From Clostridia bacterium (lineage in GTDB: Bacteria > Bacillota > Clostridia > Acetivibrionales > DSM-2933): DNA of 64,000 nt. The position numbers and the translations under genes were made by a program. Below the pieces are notes generated by a model, which saw only the letters and a list, made by a program, of their open reading frames with translations, had not been told where the DNA came from and ran no database searches. The first letter of the stretch is position 1. Each line of letters begins with the position of its first letter. The stretch is taken from NCBI GenBank assembly GCA_026416815.1, contig JAOAEJ010000060.1, positions 45,652 through 109,651 of the forward strand, given 5' to 3'. Shown here in pieces: positions 1 through 8,820 of this stretch.

Positions 1-595
1 CCTCTATTTGTTCATTTATTATATCATCATCTGCTACTTTCTCTTCTTCATATTGATAGTATAAAGAGCCGCAGTTGGGACACTTATGTTTGTTAATAAA
101 TTCAGAGCAGTATGGTATAGGGCTATTACAGTTAGGACAAACTGATTTTAGACGTGTAAAATGTTTATCGCATATATTGATTCCATTGACTTGCCATAAC
201 AGATTATATGTTCCTGTCTCTCTCAAACAACTTATGCAAAAGCTCCTATTATAAGTGTTTATCGATTTTATCAGCAGTGAACTCCTATGGCTTTTATCAT
301 TGGCACTTTCATTAATAATTAGTTTATCTATTACCGAAGTGAAAGTATGTCTTTCAACACATTTAACTTCCAACCCCAGCAAATTGGATAGTACTTTCAC
401 ATCTGCTAAACTCCTTGGCAATATGTCTAGCTGACATATATTACGTAATGTAATCTCTTGTTCGGCTTTCTTACCAAATATATTCTTTGTAATACCTCTT
501 ACATCAACCCCATTAGATTCGGCAATACGATATAAATAGCTGCTTAGTGATTCACTTTCAAAGGGTTTTAATCGAATAGTAAACCTTCTACCCAT
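1..595 (-). CDS. tniQ: TniQ/TnsD-like target-selection protein, 3' end outside window
   Basis: Reading the minus strand from the ATG at 593-595 gives an uninterrupted frame to the window edge, about 198 residues without a stop, so the C-terminal part is missing. The start MGRRFTIRLKPFESESLSSY closely matches the start of the neighbouring tniQ (MERRFTIRIKPYDGESLSSF). Further on comes the TniQ zinc-binding pattern: C-x2-C, then LLW, then an ICDKH segment, then two CPNC/CPxC pairs. A GGAGAG ribosome site precedes the ATG. In Tn7-like elements TniQ/TnsD proteins bind the target DNA and recruit TnsC. The gene lies 101 bp downstream of the other tniQ, on the same strand. The family call is firm; which target it uses is unknown. 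Confidence 0.85.
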   Translation of the reverse strand, partial: MGRRFTIRLKPFESESLSSYLYRIAESNGVDVRGITKNIFGKKAEQEITLRNICQLDILPRSLADVKVLSNLLGLEVKCVERHTFTSVIDKLIINESANDKSHRSSLLIKSINTYNRSFCISCLRETGTYNLLWQVNGINICDKHFTRLKSVCPNCNSPIPYCSEFINKHKCPNCGSLYYQYEEEKVADDDIINEQIE

Positions 596-696
596 ACTAG
601 TACTCTCCTAAAGTTTTATTCTATATAAATGTCGATAAAACTTCAGCATTTGTTAACCAATATTTGTATTAGGATAAGTACTTAAAGATAGTATTT

Positions 697-2331
697 TTAT
701 TTTCCCTTCCTTTTCAAAATGCCCATTTCTTGATTTTTAGCCTGTTGAAGTTTTTTCATAGTCTGAATCATATTATTACATCCCCATAACCGTATAGTTT
801 CGTGTCCAATTCCCGCTCTTGTGCATACGCTATTAATAGTTATTTTAGTATTATTTTCATACAGTTCTTTTAAAACATAACTTATAACCTTTTGCTTCTC
901 TTCCAAGTTGCTATGCAGGTGTCTTTTTGACCGTTCCTTAGCGATAGTTTGTAAAACATCGTTATTATACCTGTGTATAAGATAATGGAAATTATCCTCC
1001 CAATAATCTCTGTATTTTATATCCTCAACATTGTCACCTTTTTTTATATCGTCTATAAAAATACTCAGGCATTTTTTATCTACTTTTACTTTTTTATATT
1101 TATTAATTGGTTTTAGAATTTTATTAGAACTAAAGTAGGCAATATATCTACGTATTTTCTCATTTTTTAAACCTGTTAAATCACAAAGTTCCTTTAAATT
1201 CATCTTACCTAAAGGCAAATCTTTAAGCATTTTGTATCCCTCTATGAATTTTGTCCTTTCAACAATGCACCCTTTCCCATCATATATATACTCACAGCCG
1301 CATTTTGGACATATAAAATAGAAGGATATTAACTCACCGTCATAGTTTCTTTGATACGATGTAGCAATCTTGATTAAAGAATCATCTACGCTGCTATTAA
1401 TGCACCAAGGGGCTTTACAGCGTGGTTTTTCTTTAATTGAATCAGGCTTTATAAGTACAGCGTTTACAAAGCTTTGTGGGAGCTCCAAGTCATAAAACTT
1501 CTGCATACTCATATTTTCTTTAAGAAGTATTGAAAGTATAAATTGTAAATGTATAGTCCTCTTCTGTGTAAGCGTGCCCCTAGCGTGTTGCAGCAAAGTA
1601 GGCAGCAATTTAGGATTTTCTATATTCATATAAATAAGTTCTCTATCAAATTCTAACTTCTTTTTATTTAACAAGTATAATGCTTTAAGACCTAAAACCT
1701 GAGCATTAAATTTTTGTTCGTTAGGTTGTATTAATTGATACCATGATTCATTTAGCCATACTTGCTCCTTGTATTCTAATTCACTAGAAGTAGGTGTACC
1801 GATAGAGTTAGTTAGTTTTCTCATACATTTAGGACATAGCTCAATTTCTCTCATTTCATGCTGTTTCAAAACACTTCCACAGTTTGGGCATGTATTTTGC
1901 AATCTTACTCCATGTAAGAGGCACACTGTTATGCTTTCAATTGTCCAAATTAATCGGTGATATGCCTTTTCCTTTAAACATGCGGGGCAATAAAAAAATT
2001 CTTCATCTCTAATCATACCAAAAAGGAACCTTGCTCTATCAAAACTTTCATTTATACAAAACTTTTTAAAAACATAATACAGTGTCATTTTAAATATTTC
2101 TTCTTCCTTTAGTCCGGTTACAAATACAAGTTTAGAATAATCCAGAATATTTAAAGGCAAGTAATTCAATAAGTATAAATAACTCATTTGAGCATACTTT
2201 TTCTTTGATCTTTTAACCATATTCCATAAAGTAAGGAAGTTTACTGCGTTCTCCTTTGAGAAGCGAATCATAAAACTTGATAGAGACTCCCCATCATAAG
2301 GTTTAATTCTAATTGTAAACCTACGTTCCAT
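697..2331 (-). CDS. tniQ: TniQ/TnsD-like transposition target-selection protein (544 aa)
   Basis: This 544-residue protein is close in length to Tn7 TnsD (about 508). The N-terminal TniQ domain begins MERRFTIRIKPYDGESLSSF. A zinc-binding block near residues 115-175 has CPAC, then LIW, VCLLHG, CPNC and CPKC, the usual TniQ order. A second CPKCGCEY motif lies near residue 345, and the C-terminal third carries helix-turn-helix-like segments, one near GIGHETIRLW. By family knowledge TnsD binds a conserved gene end and brings TnsC and the transposase there. Here the likely target is the ATPase gene end beside the transposon right end (49,885). The gene lies 42 kb from tnsABC, whereas in Tn7 it would follow tnsC. 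It is the better candidate for the homing protein; that role is inferred. Confidence 0.88.
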   Translation of the reverse strand: MERRFTIRIKPYDGESLSSFMIRFSKENAVNFLTLWNMVKRSKKKYAQMSYLYLLNYLPLNILDYSKLVFVTGLKEEEIFKMTLYYVFKKFCINESFDRARFLFGMIRDEEFFYCPACLKEKAYHRLIWTIESITVCLLHGVRLQNTCPNCGSVLKQHEMREIELCPKCMRKLTNSIGTPTSSELEYKEQVWLNESWYQLIQPNEQKFNAQVLGLKALYLLNKKKLEFDRELIYMNIENPKLLPTLLQHARGTLTQKRTIHLQFILSILLKENMSMQKFYDLELPQSFVNAVLIKPDSIKEKPRCKAPWCINSSVDDSLIKIATSYQRNYDGELISFYFICPKCGCEYIYDGKGCIVERTKFIEGYKMLKDLPLGKMNLKELCDLTGLKNEKIRRYIAYFSSNKILKPINKYKKVKVDKKCLSIFIDDIKKGDNVEDIKYRDYWEDNFHYLIHRYNNDVLQTIAKERSKRHLHSNLEEKQKVISYVLKELYENNTKITINSVCTRAGIGHETIRLWGCNNMIQTMKKLQQAKNQEMGILKRKGK

Positions 2332-2530
2332 AAATACCTCTAATTAAAATCTCTTAGTATTTCTTGCTGCTTTTAGTTATATAGAGTATATTTCTTACGT
2401 TTTGCTTCAAATTAAATATTATAGCAAAGTTAATTTCACATATAGTAATCGGAACCTATTGTTGGAGATTTCAAACCTTTATAACTAGATTTCTATCTGG
2501 TTATAATCCTAATATTCCCGATTATATAAC

Positions 2531-2577
2531 TAAAGGTAGTTGAAGTTTCCTTATTATATAAGACTTCAGCTACCTTG
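2531..2577 (-). terminator. Hairpin downstream of the 165-aa gene
   Basis: Two 14-nt arms (AAGGTAGTTGAAGT and ACTTCAGCTACCTT, one mismatch) are separated by 16 nt, directly after the minus-strand gene ending at 2584. The rest of 2332-2583 holds a shorter inverted repeat around 2481-2504 and no convincing gene. Confidence 0.5.
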
Positions 2578-2583
2578 TAAAAA

Positions 2584-3081
2584 TTAAAACTGTTGCTTAT
2601 CAGACTGTATTTTAAATTTTTCTATAACTCCATCTTTAACTTTAAACCAATAAAAGTCGGGATATAAAAAGTTACTTTTAGGCCTATCCAAATCGTAGAA
2701 CTCTTGGACTAACCTTGAAAAAAGCCTCACTCTCTTATCATCACTTTCCTGAACCTTATTATAATCTAAGTAGTTTAATAGTTTTGTATCTCTATTTAAA
2801 TCATTGAAACGCATACCATAGGATACCAGCATAATAGATAATACAGTCATATATGATGTATCATTTTTATATTTCTGTTTCAACCTATTATATACATATA
2901 TAGGAATAGGAATATCAGACAAGTATAACAACACTTCTATAGTAAATTTGATATTATATTTAATATTAAACTTGTCCTTATCTTCTACAGAATACTTAAT
3001 TATGCCCATATTCTGCAAATTATTTAATGCTTTTTTTATTTTCTTTAATTCATTATTTCTAGAGTTTTTATTCGGTTCCAC
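2584..3081 (-). CDS. Hypothetical protein, 165 aa
   Basis: I do not recognise this family. The protein is charged and soluble-looking, with a Lys/Asn-rich N-terminus followed by a segment resembling a small winged-helix fold (KKALNNLQNMGIIKYS, then a beta-like stretch). No transmembrane segment, Cys cluster or catalytic motif stands out. The start has only a weak upstream ribosome site (AAAGGGAAA). It reads in the same direction as the tniQ genes and the following membrane protein, which is 92 bp upstream of it. It may be an accessory gene of the transposon's left part or a DNA-binding partner of the membrane protein; both are guesses. Confidence 0.55.
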   Translation of the reverse strand: MEPNKNSRNNELKKIKKALNNLQNMGIIKYSVEDKDKFNIKYNIKFTIEVLLYLSDIPIPIYVYNRLKQKYKNDTSYMTVLSIMLVSYGMRFNDLNRDTKLLNYLDYNKVQESDDKRVRLFSRLVQEFYDLDRPKSNFLYPDFYWFKVKDGVIEKFKIQSDKQQF

Positions 3082-3173
3082 AGTTGTTTTCCCTTTGCTT
3101 TAAATTGAATTTATATACTCGTTATAAGCTGTTGTAATTATCTTTATATATAATCTAAAAGCCCCTACTGGTA

Positions 3174-3833
3174 TTACCGCTTAAATATTTGCCCTAGCTT
3201 AATAGTCCTATGTACTTCTCTAACATCTCTATTTAGACTTTCAACACTAGCACTAACTGAGTTCAGACCATATTGAATATTTTTAAGTTCATTTATTCTC
3301 TCCATATGCTGTAGCTGTTGCTCATAAATATTTATACATTCCTTTAATGAGTCAGCCTGGATATTTAGTAGGTATCCTTCAAAGCTGCTTAATGCGTGCA
3401 TAGTCCAGTATTTTTGCGGAATGATACTATGTTTTTGTAACTCAAAAATCACTTTTTGACCTTCACATTTTAATGCTTCGATTTCATGTCCGTTCTTTTT
3501 TATATTTTGTTGCTGGACTAGCCTTATAAGGTAGTTTTTCGTGATAAGAACAATAATTGCAGTAACAAAATTCATTGCCATTATAACGAATATAAGATTT
3601 GCAAGGAAAGTACTAAATATCCCCACCACTAAATCTAAAACTAATACAAACGGTACCGCTCCTATAGTAGCTGGGTATATCGATATGAAGTCTATAACCT
3701 TTGCCTTTGAATTATACAAACGGTTAATATCGCTATAGATGCTTCCGAATTGCTCAACTAATCTTTTAGAAATATAGATATTCTCTAAAAGCTCTTTTTT
3801 ATCTTGCGTAATACTATTTAGACTCAAGTCCAA
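3174..3833 (-). CDS. Hypothetical membrane protein with two central TM helices and a C-terminal helical tail, 219 aa
   Basis: The N-terminal ~45 residues are helical and charged. Two hydrophobic segments at about residues 48-105 (beginning IDFISIYPATIGAVPFVLVL) look like a membrane hairpin. The remaining ~110 residues are amphipathic helix, with a probable coiled coil near ECINIYEQQLQHMERINELK. I recognise no enzymatic motif. The gene is divergent from the XRE-type regulator at 4002, which may control it. A GGAGGGG ribosome site precedes the ATG. Such hairpin proteins with long helical tails occur among toxins, phage proteins and envelope scaffolds, so no function is assigned. Confidence 0.6.
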   Translation of the reverse strand: MDLSLNSITQDKKELLENIYISKRLVEQFGSIYSDINRLYNSKAKVIDFISIYPATIGAVPFVLVLDLVVGIFSTFLANLIFVIMAMNFVTAIIVLITKNYLIRLVQQQNIKKNGHEIEALKCEGQKVIFELQKHSIIPQKYWTMHALSSFEGYLLNIQADSLKECINIYEQQLQHMERINELKNIQYGLNSVSASVESLNRDVREVHRTIKLGQIFKR

Positions 3834-4001
3834 ACCCCTCCATTCTAAGAAAATAGTTTTGATATATATTCTAAGCAGTTAATTGTTCCAATTATATCAC
3901 AAAAACAGCCAAAATGATACTAATAGTTTTAAAATAAAGCTTATAGTGCATTCCAATATATAATCTGTACATTTAGAGTATTTATCAAAGGGGTTGACCG
4001 T

Positions 4002-4346
4002 ATGGATTATTGTTGTCTAGGAAAAAGAATTCGAAGTATCCGTCAAAACTTAAATATGACTCAGGCTGAATTAGCTGAAAGGATAAATGTCACACCGGCA
4101 TATATAGGACAGATTGAGCGAGGAGAAAGGAAATTCACCATTGAAACCCTTGTAGACATTGCTAATACACTAATGGTATCAGTTGATTTCCTTTTAAGGG
4201 ATTCTATGAGTAATAATAAAAATTCTCTAATTGGAGAACTAATGTCTCTATTAGAGAAAAAGGATGAAAAAGAGTTATTTATTTCTTTAAGCATGTTAAA
4301 ATCTTTTTTCGAGCATATGGATAAGTACGGTAAAGATTCTAAATAG
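4002..4346 (+). CDS. XRE-family HTH transcriptional regulator, 114 aa
   Basis: Residues 6-65 form a classic HTH_3 domain: GKRIRSIRQNLNMTQAELAE, then INVTPAYIGQIERGERKFTI and ETLVDIANTLMVSVDFLL. The C-terminal tail of about 45 residues is charged and probably mediates dimerisation. A ribosome site (AAAGGGGTTGACC) precedes the ATG. It stands divergently from the 219-aa membrane protein, and the 168-bp gap between them is the likely operator region. It probably represses its own promoter and perhaps the neighbour's; the target is inferred from position only. Confidence 0.85.
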   Translation: MDYCCLGKRIRSIRQNLNMTQAELAERINVTPAYIGQIERGERKFTIETLVDIANTLMVSVDFLLRDSMSNNKNSLIGELMSLLEKKDEKELFISLSMLKSFFEHMDKYGKDSK

Positions 4347-4448
4347 TTTTCTTTTCCTTTACAGTACTTGTACTGGCAACTTAGCTTAGGAATCCGCACA
4401 TTCCTTCCAACGCCTTATATATCAATTTTATTTAATAATTTTCTATAT

Positions 4449-4478
4449 ACACTAGGACTCCCAAACTTAAACTAGTGT
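4449..4478 (+). terminator. Weak hairpin between the XRE gene and rpoN
   Basis: ACACTAG and CTAGTGT arms enclose 16 nt between two converging genes (XRE gene ends 4346, rpoN ends 4558). There is no clear T-run, so termination is uncertain. I see no gene in 4347-4557. Confidence 0.3.
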
Positions 4479-4557
4479 GTAACGTGGTGTTGTAGTAAAT
4501 GTCGACATATTCAAGCATATATAATTGCAACTGCACTGCGGTATTTTCATATAATCA

Positions 4558-5919
4558 TCATATCTTCCGCTTACTTACAGGTAATATGGAAAGCTCTTCC
4601 CTATATTTAGCTACTGTTCTTCTTGCAACCACTACACCTTTTTTCTCAAGTATCTTTCTGACTTGCTCATCGGTAAATGGTTGAGTTTTATCTTCAGATA
4701 ATATTATCCTTTTAACTATATCTTTAACACCATTTGCAGATATACTGCCTGCCTGTTTTGCTTCAATACCTGCAGAAAAAAAGTATTTTAACTCAAAAAT
4801 CCCCCTTGGTGTCTGAATATATTTTCCGTTAACCGCCCTACTTATTGTAGATTCATGTACACCTAACTCGTTGGCAACCATCTTCAATGTTAGCGGTTTA
4901 AGGTATGCGCCTCCCTTTTCGAAAAATTCCCGCTGATAATCAGTAATAAAGGTTCCTACACTTATTATAGTCTGTCTTCTCCGTTCTATATTATTAATAA
5001 ATTCTATAGCTTTGAATAGCTTTGCCCTAATATAACGAGTTTCCTCAGAGCTGCTTGAGTTGTTTTTCAATAGTCCCCTATATTGGTCGTTTAACCTTAG
5101 GGAAGGTATCCTATCATCATTAAAAATTACTGTATACCTCTCCCCCATCTCCTTAGCTATAAGCTCCGGTGTAATATAAGGTGTTTTATCCTCTGAGAAT
5201 TGCAAGCCGGGTTTAGGGTTGAGGCCCTTTATAATTTTATGATATTTAATTGTTTCCTCGATTGAAATTCCCAATTTTTTGGAGACATATGAGTATTTTC
5301 TGTCCGCTATTAATTCAAGATAGTTGAGTACTAGGTTTTTAATATTAGAATCTAGCAGGTTCATTCTTTTTAGCTGTATAATAATACATTCCTTTAAGTG
5401 TCTTGCACCTACCCCTGCCGGGTCCATACTTTGGACTATCCTTAAAGCCTTTTGTACTACTGAGGATGGTATTTTATATTTGGAGGCTATATGTTCAATA
5501 CATTCATTTAAATACCCTCTTTCATCGAGGCTTTGGATTATATATTCTGCTACCTTCTTGTAGCGTGCCCCTGCTTTTACTTCTACAAGCTGGCAAAGCA
5601 AATGTTCCTTTAAAGTTATTGGCCTAGCTGTATATTCAGTAAAATCTTTATCTAAATCATCGGCTTTTATAGCGGAATGATTATGACTGGCTTCATTTAC
5701 AGGGTTGTTATAAACAAACTCTTGTAAGAACTCATCGGGTATGTCAATTTCAAGCAATGGATTCTCCGTCAGCTGAACTTCAATGCACTGCTCTAAATCC
5801 ATGCTATTCATCTGTAGTATTTTTAATTCTTGCAGCATTTTGGGAGTTAGAACTACTTGCTGTTTCTGCACTAACTGATTGCTCATAAAAGTATCCATTC
5901 TGTTCACCCTTTTATTCAT
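4558..5919 (-). CDS. rpoN: RNA polymerase sigma-54 factor RpoN
   Basis: The 453 residues match the usual length. Region I (about residues 13-60) is Gln/Leu-rich (LVQKQQVVLTPKMLQELKIL), the part that contacts the activator. The core-binding region follows, with LKEHLLCQLVEV and GYL-type repeats. The DNA-binding part ends in an RpoN box, ARRTVAKYRE, at about residues 432-441, which reads the -24 promoter element. RpoN directs polymerase to -24/-12 promoters and needs an ATP-driven activator. A matching NtrC-type activator (27228-28589) and two sigma-54 promoters (30617-30633, 27026-27042) lie in the same cargo. A CTTCATA-type box (5956-5973) precedes it. An rpoN gene inside a transposon is unusual; whether the host also has one is unknown. 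Confidence 0.96.
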   Translation of the reverse strand: MNKRVNRMDTFMSNQLVQKQQVVLTPKMLQELKILQMNSMDLEQCIEVQLTENPLLEIDIPDEFLQEFVYNNPVNEASHNHSAIKADDLDKDFTEYTARPITLKEHLLCQLVEVKAGARYKKVAEYIIQSLDERGYLNECIEHIASKYKIPSSVVQKALRIVQSMDPAGVGARHLKECIIIQLKRMNLLDSNIKNLVLNYLELIADRKYSYVSKKLGISIEETIKYHKIIKGLNPKPGLQFSEDKTPYITPELIAKEMGERYTVIFNDDRIPSLRLNDQYRGLLKNNSSSSEETRYIRAKLFKAIEFINNIERRRQTIISVGTFITDYQREFFEKGGAYLKPLTLKMVANELGVHESTISRAVNGKYIQTPRGIFELKYFFSAGIEAKQAGSISANGVKDIVKRIILSEDKTQPFTDEQVRKILEKKGVVVARRTVAKYREELSILPVSKRKI

Positions 5920-5955
5920 TCCTCTTAGTGTACAGAAACAATCATAGCATTTTCA

Positions 5956-5973
5956 TTTGAAGATTTTATGTAG
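5956..5973 (-). promoter_or_regulatory. PhoB/OmpR-type direct-repeat box upstream of rpoN
   Basis: On the minus strand it reads CTACATAAAATCTTCAAA, two 7-nt half sites spaced by 4 nt, one of fifteen similar boxes in the cargo. A TATGAT -10-like hexamer follows about 12 nt later. The box starts 37 bp upstream of the rpoN start codon. Confidence 0.6.
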
Positions 5974-6040
5974 AAGTATATGTTTTCAAATAGGAAACTC
6001 ATATAATATTACTAAGAGAAGATAAGAGGTGTGTTAAAAG

Positions 6041-6367
6041 ATGAATAAAGATATATCAATTATAGTTAAATTTATTGCTACTTACTGCAAACACAATCAT
6101 ATCGGAGAAGAAAAAATACCTTTTACAAGTCCCTTTCCAGGTATAAAAGATAGTATTGAATTGTGTAAGGATTGTACTTCGCTAGCGTCTTATTCCATCC
6201 AGCGAAAGTTCAATTGTCCTCAAAAGAATAAGGTCAGCTGTAAGAAGTGCCCGACAAAGTGTTATCATCAAGACTATAGAACGAAAATTAAAAGTGTTAT
6301 GAAGTTTTCCGGTATGTATTATATTAAGAGAGGTAGAATTGATTTTCTCTTAAAATACTTCTTTTAA
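6041..6367 (+). CDS. YgbA-like protein (nitrous-oxide-stimulated-promoter family), 108 aa
   Basis: The Cys/His spacing fits the YgbA_NO family: YCKHNH, LCKDCTSL, then NCPQKNK, then CKKCPTKCY, an R-K-I stretch and VMKFSGMYYIKRG near the end. Length (108) is close to E. coli YgbA (117). In enterobacteria ygbA is induced by nitric oxide through NorR, itself a sigma-54 activator; the biochemical role is unclear. The ATG has a purine-rich ribosome site (AAGAGGTG). It is divergent from rpoN, sharing the 121-bp gap with the box at 5956. A link to nitrosative or metal stress is inferred from the family. Confidence 0.7.
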   Translation: MNKDISIIVKFIATYCKHNHIGEEKIPFTSPFPGIKDSIELCKDCTSLASYSIQRKFNCPQKNKVSCKKCPTKCYHQDYRTKIKSVMKFSGMYYIKRGRIDFLLKYFF

Positions 6368-6445
6368 TAGCTGCGGTTATATAGCGGAATGAGCAATACT
6401 CAATTGCCCTTGATTTGCCATATTAAATTCGTTTCCAACAAACTA

Positions 6446-6790
6446 TTATAGAGTGTTAAAAAACTTACCGTTGCAGAGCATTTTGGGTCTAACTGTTAGC
6501 TTTAAAAATAAACATTGATTATCACAACGATGGCTGCATTCTACACAACTAATTCTCTTAGAAAATAATATTCTGTTTGCTACTGCTATACCAGTCTTAA
6601 CTACCATACCTAAAAATAAAATCCCAAGAGTTACTGGAGCAAATAAGCATATTGTTATTAATATAGGTAGTTCATGATTAACCATATAATCAAAATCCAG
6701 CTTTTTTTGGTCTAAAACCCGTAATAGGCACATACTCAAAACTATGGCAAGTATCCATACTACCGGTATAAAGAGAAACTTAAATTCCAA
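6446..6790 (-). CDS. Small membrane protein with C-terminal Cys cluster, 114 aa
   Basis: Two hydrophobic segments lie at about residues 5-25 and 42-70. They are followed by a cytoplasmic-looking tail with SCVECSHRCDNQC and a later Cys (MLCNG), enough to hold a zinc ion or Fe-S cluster. I do not recognise the family. It is followed by the double zinc-ribbon gene's region on the same strand (the zinc-ribbon gene is 59 bp upstream), so the two are probably one operon. The ribosome site AAGGAGGAAGCTGC is strong. Confidence 0.6.
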   Translation of the reverse strand: MEFKFLFIPVVWILAIVLSMCLLRVLDQKKLDFDYMVNHELPILITICLFAPVTLGILFLGMVVKTGIAVANRILFSKRISCVECSHRCDNQCLFLKLTVRPKMLCNGKFFNTL

Positions 6791-6849
6791 TGCAGCTTCC
6801 TCCTTAATTATATATACCAGTAGTATAGACAGTAATTAAATATGTTAAA

Positions 6850-7116
6850 CTATTGTTTCAATACATATCTTAGCCATTCGTTGCTCTTATCAAATCTCTG
6901 CCTTTGATCATTCTCCGTCCCAATTTTACTTGTACAGTGAGGGCAGAAATTCCAATGCTTTTTTATATTGCTATTACAAACTATACACTTAAGAGTTTCT
7001 ATCCGCTTTTTACAAAAAGGGCAAAAGTCCCATTCACTTTTTAGCGGTCTACCGCAATTGCCGCACTTATCTATTAAAATAAGCTTAGTTTTCTTTACTC
7101 CATCCAAACAACTCAC
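6850..7116 (-). CDS. Double zinc-ribbon protein, 88 aa
   Basis: Two zinc ribbons are visible, CGNCG...CPFCKK near residues 19-37 and CIVCN...CPHC near residues 45-63. There is no membrane segment. Similar ribbons end several membrane proteins elsewhere in the cargo (18202, 26503, 29990, 30259), so this may be a soluble partner or metal-responsive adaptor. The start has AGGTGAG upstream. Function is not known for such free-standing ribbons. Confidence 0.7.
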   Translation of the reverse strand: MSCLDGVKKTKLILIDKCGNCGRPLKSEWDFCPFCKKRIETLKCIVCNSNIKKHWNFCPHCTSKIGTENDQRQRFDKSNEWLRYVLKQ

Positions 7117-7243
7117 CTCAAGCTACCCCATTTTCATACCATATATGATACAGTACACTTAATACCCATGTCAAATTATGGTATAACATTTCCTATGTGC
7201 TCAAGTATCATGTATAAATTTATAACATTATTTCTATTTAATA

Positions 7244-7272
7244 TTGATTTTTTTAAATTATGCCTATATAAT
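7244..7272 (+). promoter_or_regulatory. Sigma-A type promoter for the ParM-like operon
   Basis: TTGATT (7244-7249) and TATAAT (7267-7272) are separated by 17 bp, 58 bp before the ATG of the ParM-like gene. Unlike most of the cargo there is no CTTCATA-type box here. Confidence 0.65.
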
Positions 7273-7330
7273 ATCGCTGCAAAATATTAGGGGAAATATA
7301 CTTTTATAGGGAAATATAAGGAGGATTCAA

Positions 7331-8473
7331 ATGAATACCAATATTTTAACTGTCGGTGCAGATTTGGGAAACGACGCATTCAAAATTATCGGTCCAACTA
7401 AAAGAGAACTCTTTATAATGAATATCCTTTCACCCTGGCACGAAAGAAGAGTTGTCAATGAGGATACCAGATACCCCCTTAACTTGTTGGAAGTTGAAGT
7501 AAAAAGCAAAAATGAAAACCTAGGCAGATACTTTGTGGGGGGAATGGCTTACAATTTTAATAGAGGCATACTTAAGGAGCGTACTGTAGCAGATCGCCAT
7601 AACGGTAAGGCTAACGATAATGAGACACTTATAATACTTCTTACTTCAATTGCCCTTTCTTTATTAAAGCCTAATACTAGAGTCATCAAAGAAAAGGTCG
7701 TTTTAGGTACAATGCTCCCTACTGAAGAATTCTTCAAAAACCAGAAGGAGCATGTGGCTTTACTGGAGAGCAAGCTAAAAGGTATACATAGAATTAAATT
7801 TTTAAATCCTGTATTTAACGAAGCGGAAGTTGAGTTTGAGATAGTGGGGGTTAGCACACAACCGGAGGGTCTTTGTGCTATGAATGCCATAATGTATGAT
7901 GACGAAGGGAACCTCCTAAGCCACTATGAAAGCAATTATTCGGAGCGTACAATCCTAGGATTCGATATAGGTGCTTTGACCTCCGACGTAACCGTTGTTC
8001 ACAATTTTGACCTCAGAACCTTTTTTGGTATTGATAAAGGTACTATTGACCCATTAAACAGGATTATTGACTATATAAAAACCGAATATAAAGCGACTGT
8101 ATCAAGGCACAAGCTTGATAATGCCATCATACGCAATGAAAAGCTGCTGATATATGGAAATGAAATTCCAAACCTTCACCAGATTTGCAAAGAGTTTATT
8201 GACCACGAAGCAAGACAGCTTGTAGATGAGTTTTCTTCCAAATCTGCTGCTGCCGGTATACAGCTGCCCGATATAGGTCTTTTAATACTCTGCGGCGGCG
8301 GTTCACTGCTGTTTAAAGAAGTTATACAGAAAAACCTCGGAAGGATTCCAATGATATTCAGTGACAACGCTATTATGTTAAATGCTATAGGCGCATGGAA
8401 AAACGCCAACAGGCTTAAAAATCAATCTCTGGAAAACTCAGCTTTTGACTATGCAGCTGCTTCACAAAGCTAA
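7331..8473 (+). CDS. ParM/Alp-like actin-family protein, 380 aa
   Basis: The actin-fold ATPase signature is present: a first phosphate loop VGADLGNDAFKI near residue 7, a second GFDIGALTSDVTVV near residue 212, and the adenosine motif LLILCGGGSLLF near residue 316. The N-terminal half resembles plasmid ParM/StbA proteins of Firmicutes. Such filaments push or position DNA, although chromosomal relatives with other roles exist. It has its own TTGATT/TATAAT promoter and a strong AAGGAGG site. The 108-aa gene 20 bp downstream is probably its partner. Presence inside a large mobile element may mean plasmid ancestry of part of the cargo; that is inference. Confidence 0.8.
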   Translation: MNTNILTVGADLGNDAFKIIGPTKRELFIMNILSPWHERRVVNEDTRYPLNLLEVEVKSKNENLGRYFVGGMAYNFNRGILKERTVADRHNGKANDNETLIILLTSIALSLLKPNTRVIKEKVVLGTMLPTEEFFKNQKEHVALLESKLKGIHRIKFLNPVFNEAEVEFEIVGVSTQPEGLCAMNAIMYDDEGNLLSHYESNYSERTILGFDIGALTSDVTVVHNFDLRTFFGIDKGTIDPLNRIIDYIKTEYKATVSRHKLDNAIIRNEKLLIYGNEIPNLHQICKEFIDHEARQLVDEFSSKSAAAGIQLPDIGLLILCGGGSLLFKEVIQKNLGRIPMIFSDNAIMLNAIGAWKNANRLKNQSLENSAFDYAAASQS

Positions 8474-8493
8474 ACAAGAAGGAGCGAGACACT

Positions 8494-8820
8494 ATGTTTA
8501 TCAATCAATCTAACCATGCTTATAACATAAACCTTCCTACTTCTACATCAAGAGAAGTAGCAGAATGGTTTGAAATTATGGACTCTAACGGTAAGCTGGC
8601 AGAGGCGTTGGTGGAATTGGTTTATACCAATTTACAGTCAGGAACCCAACTTAAATGCTGTGAAAGCTTTGCTGACTCCCGCAAAGAAATCCAAAGCCCT
8701 CAAAATATTACTTCGGTAAACCAAAATGATTTTTTTGACAGCCTTTATAGCTGGCAGGATTCTACTTCTGCTATCTTTAAAGAGGAAAAAAAGGAAAAGA
8801 AAACAATGCTTTCCGTTTGA
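8494..8820 (+). CDS. Small protein partnered with the ParM-like gene, 108 aa
   Basis: It starts 20 bp after the ParM-like gene behind AGAAGGAGCGAG and ends at a strong terminator, so both form one transcript. An N-terminal helical segment (SREVAEWFEIMDSNGKLAEA) precedes a low-complexity tail with a Lys/Glu-rich stretch near the end. I recognise no ribbon-helix-helix motif. In type II partition operons the gene after parM encodes the DNA-binding adaptor ParR, so that role is possible by position only. Confidence 0.55.
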   Translation: MFINQSNHAYNINLPTSTSREVAEWFEIMDSNGKLAEALVELVYTNLQSGTQLKCCESFADSRKEIQSPQNITSVNQNDFFDSLYSWQDSTSAIFKEEKKEKKTMLSV

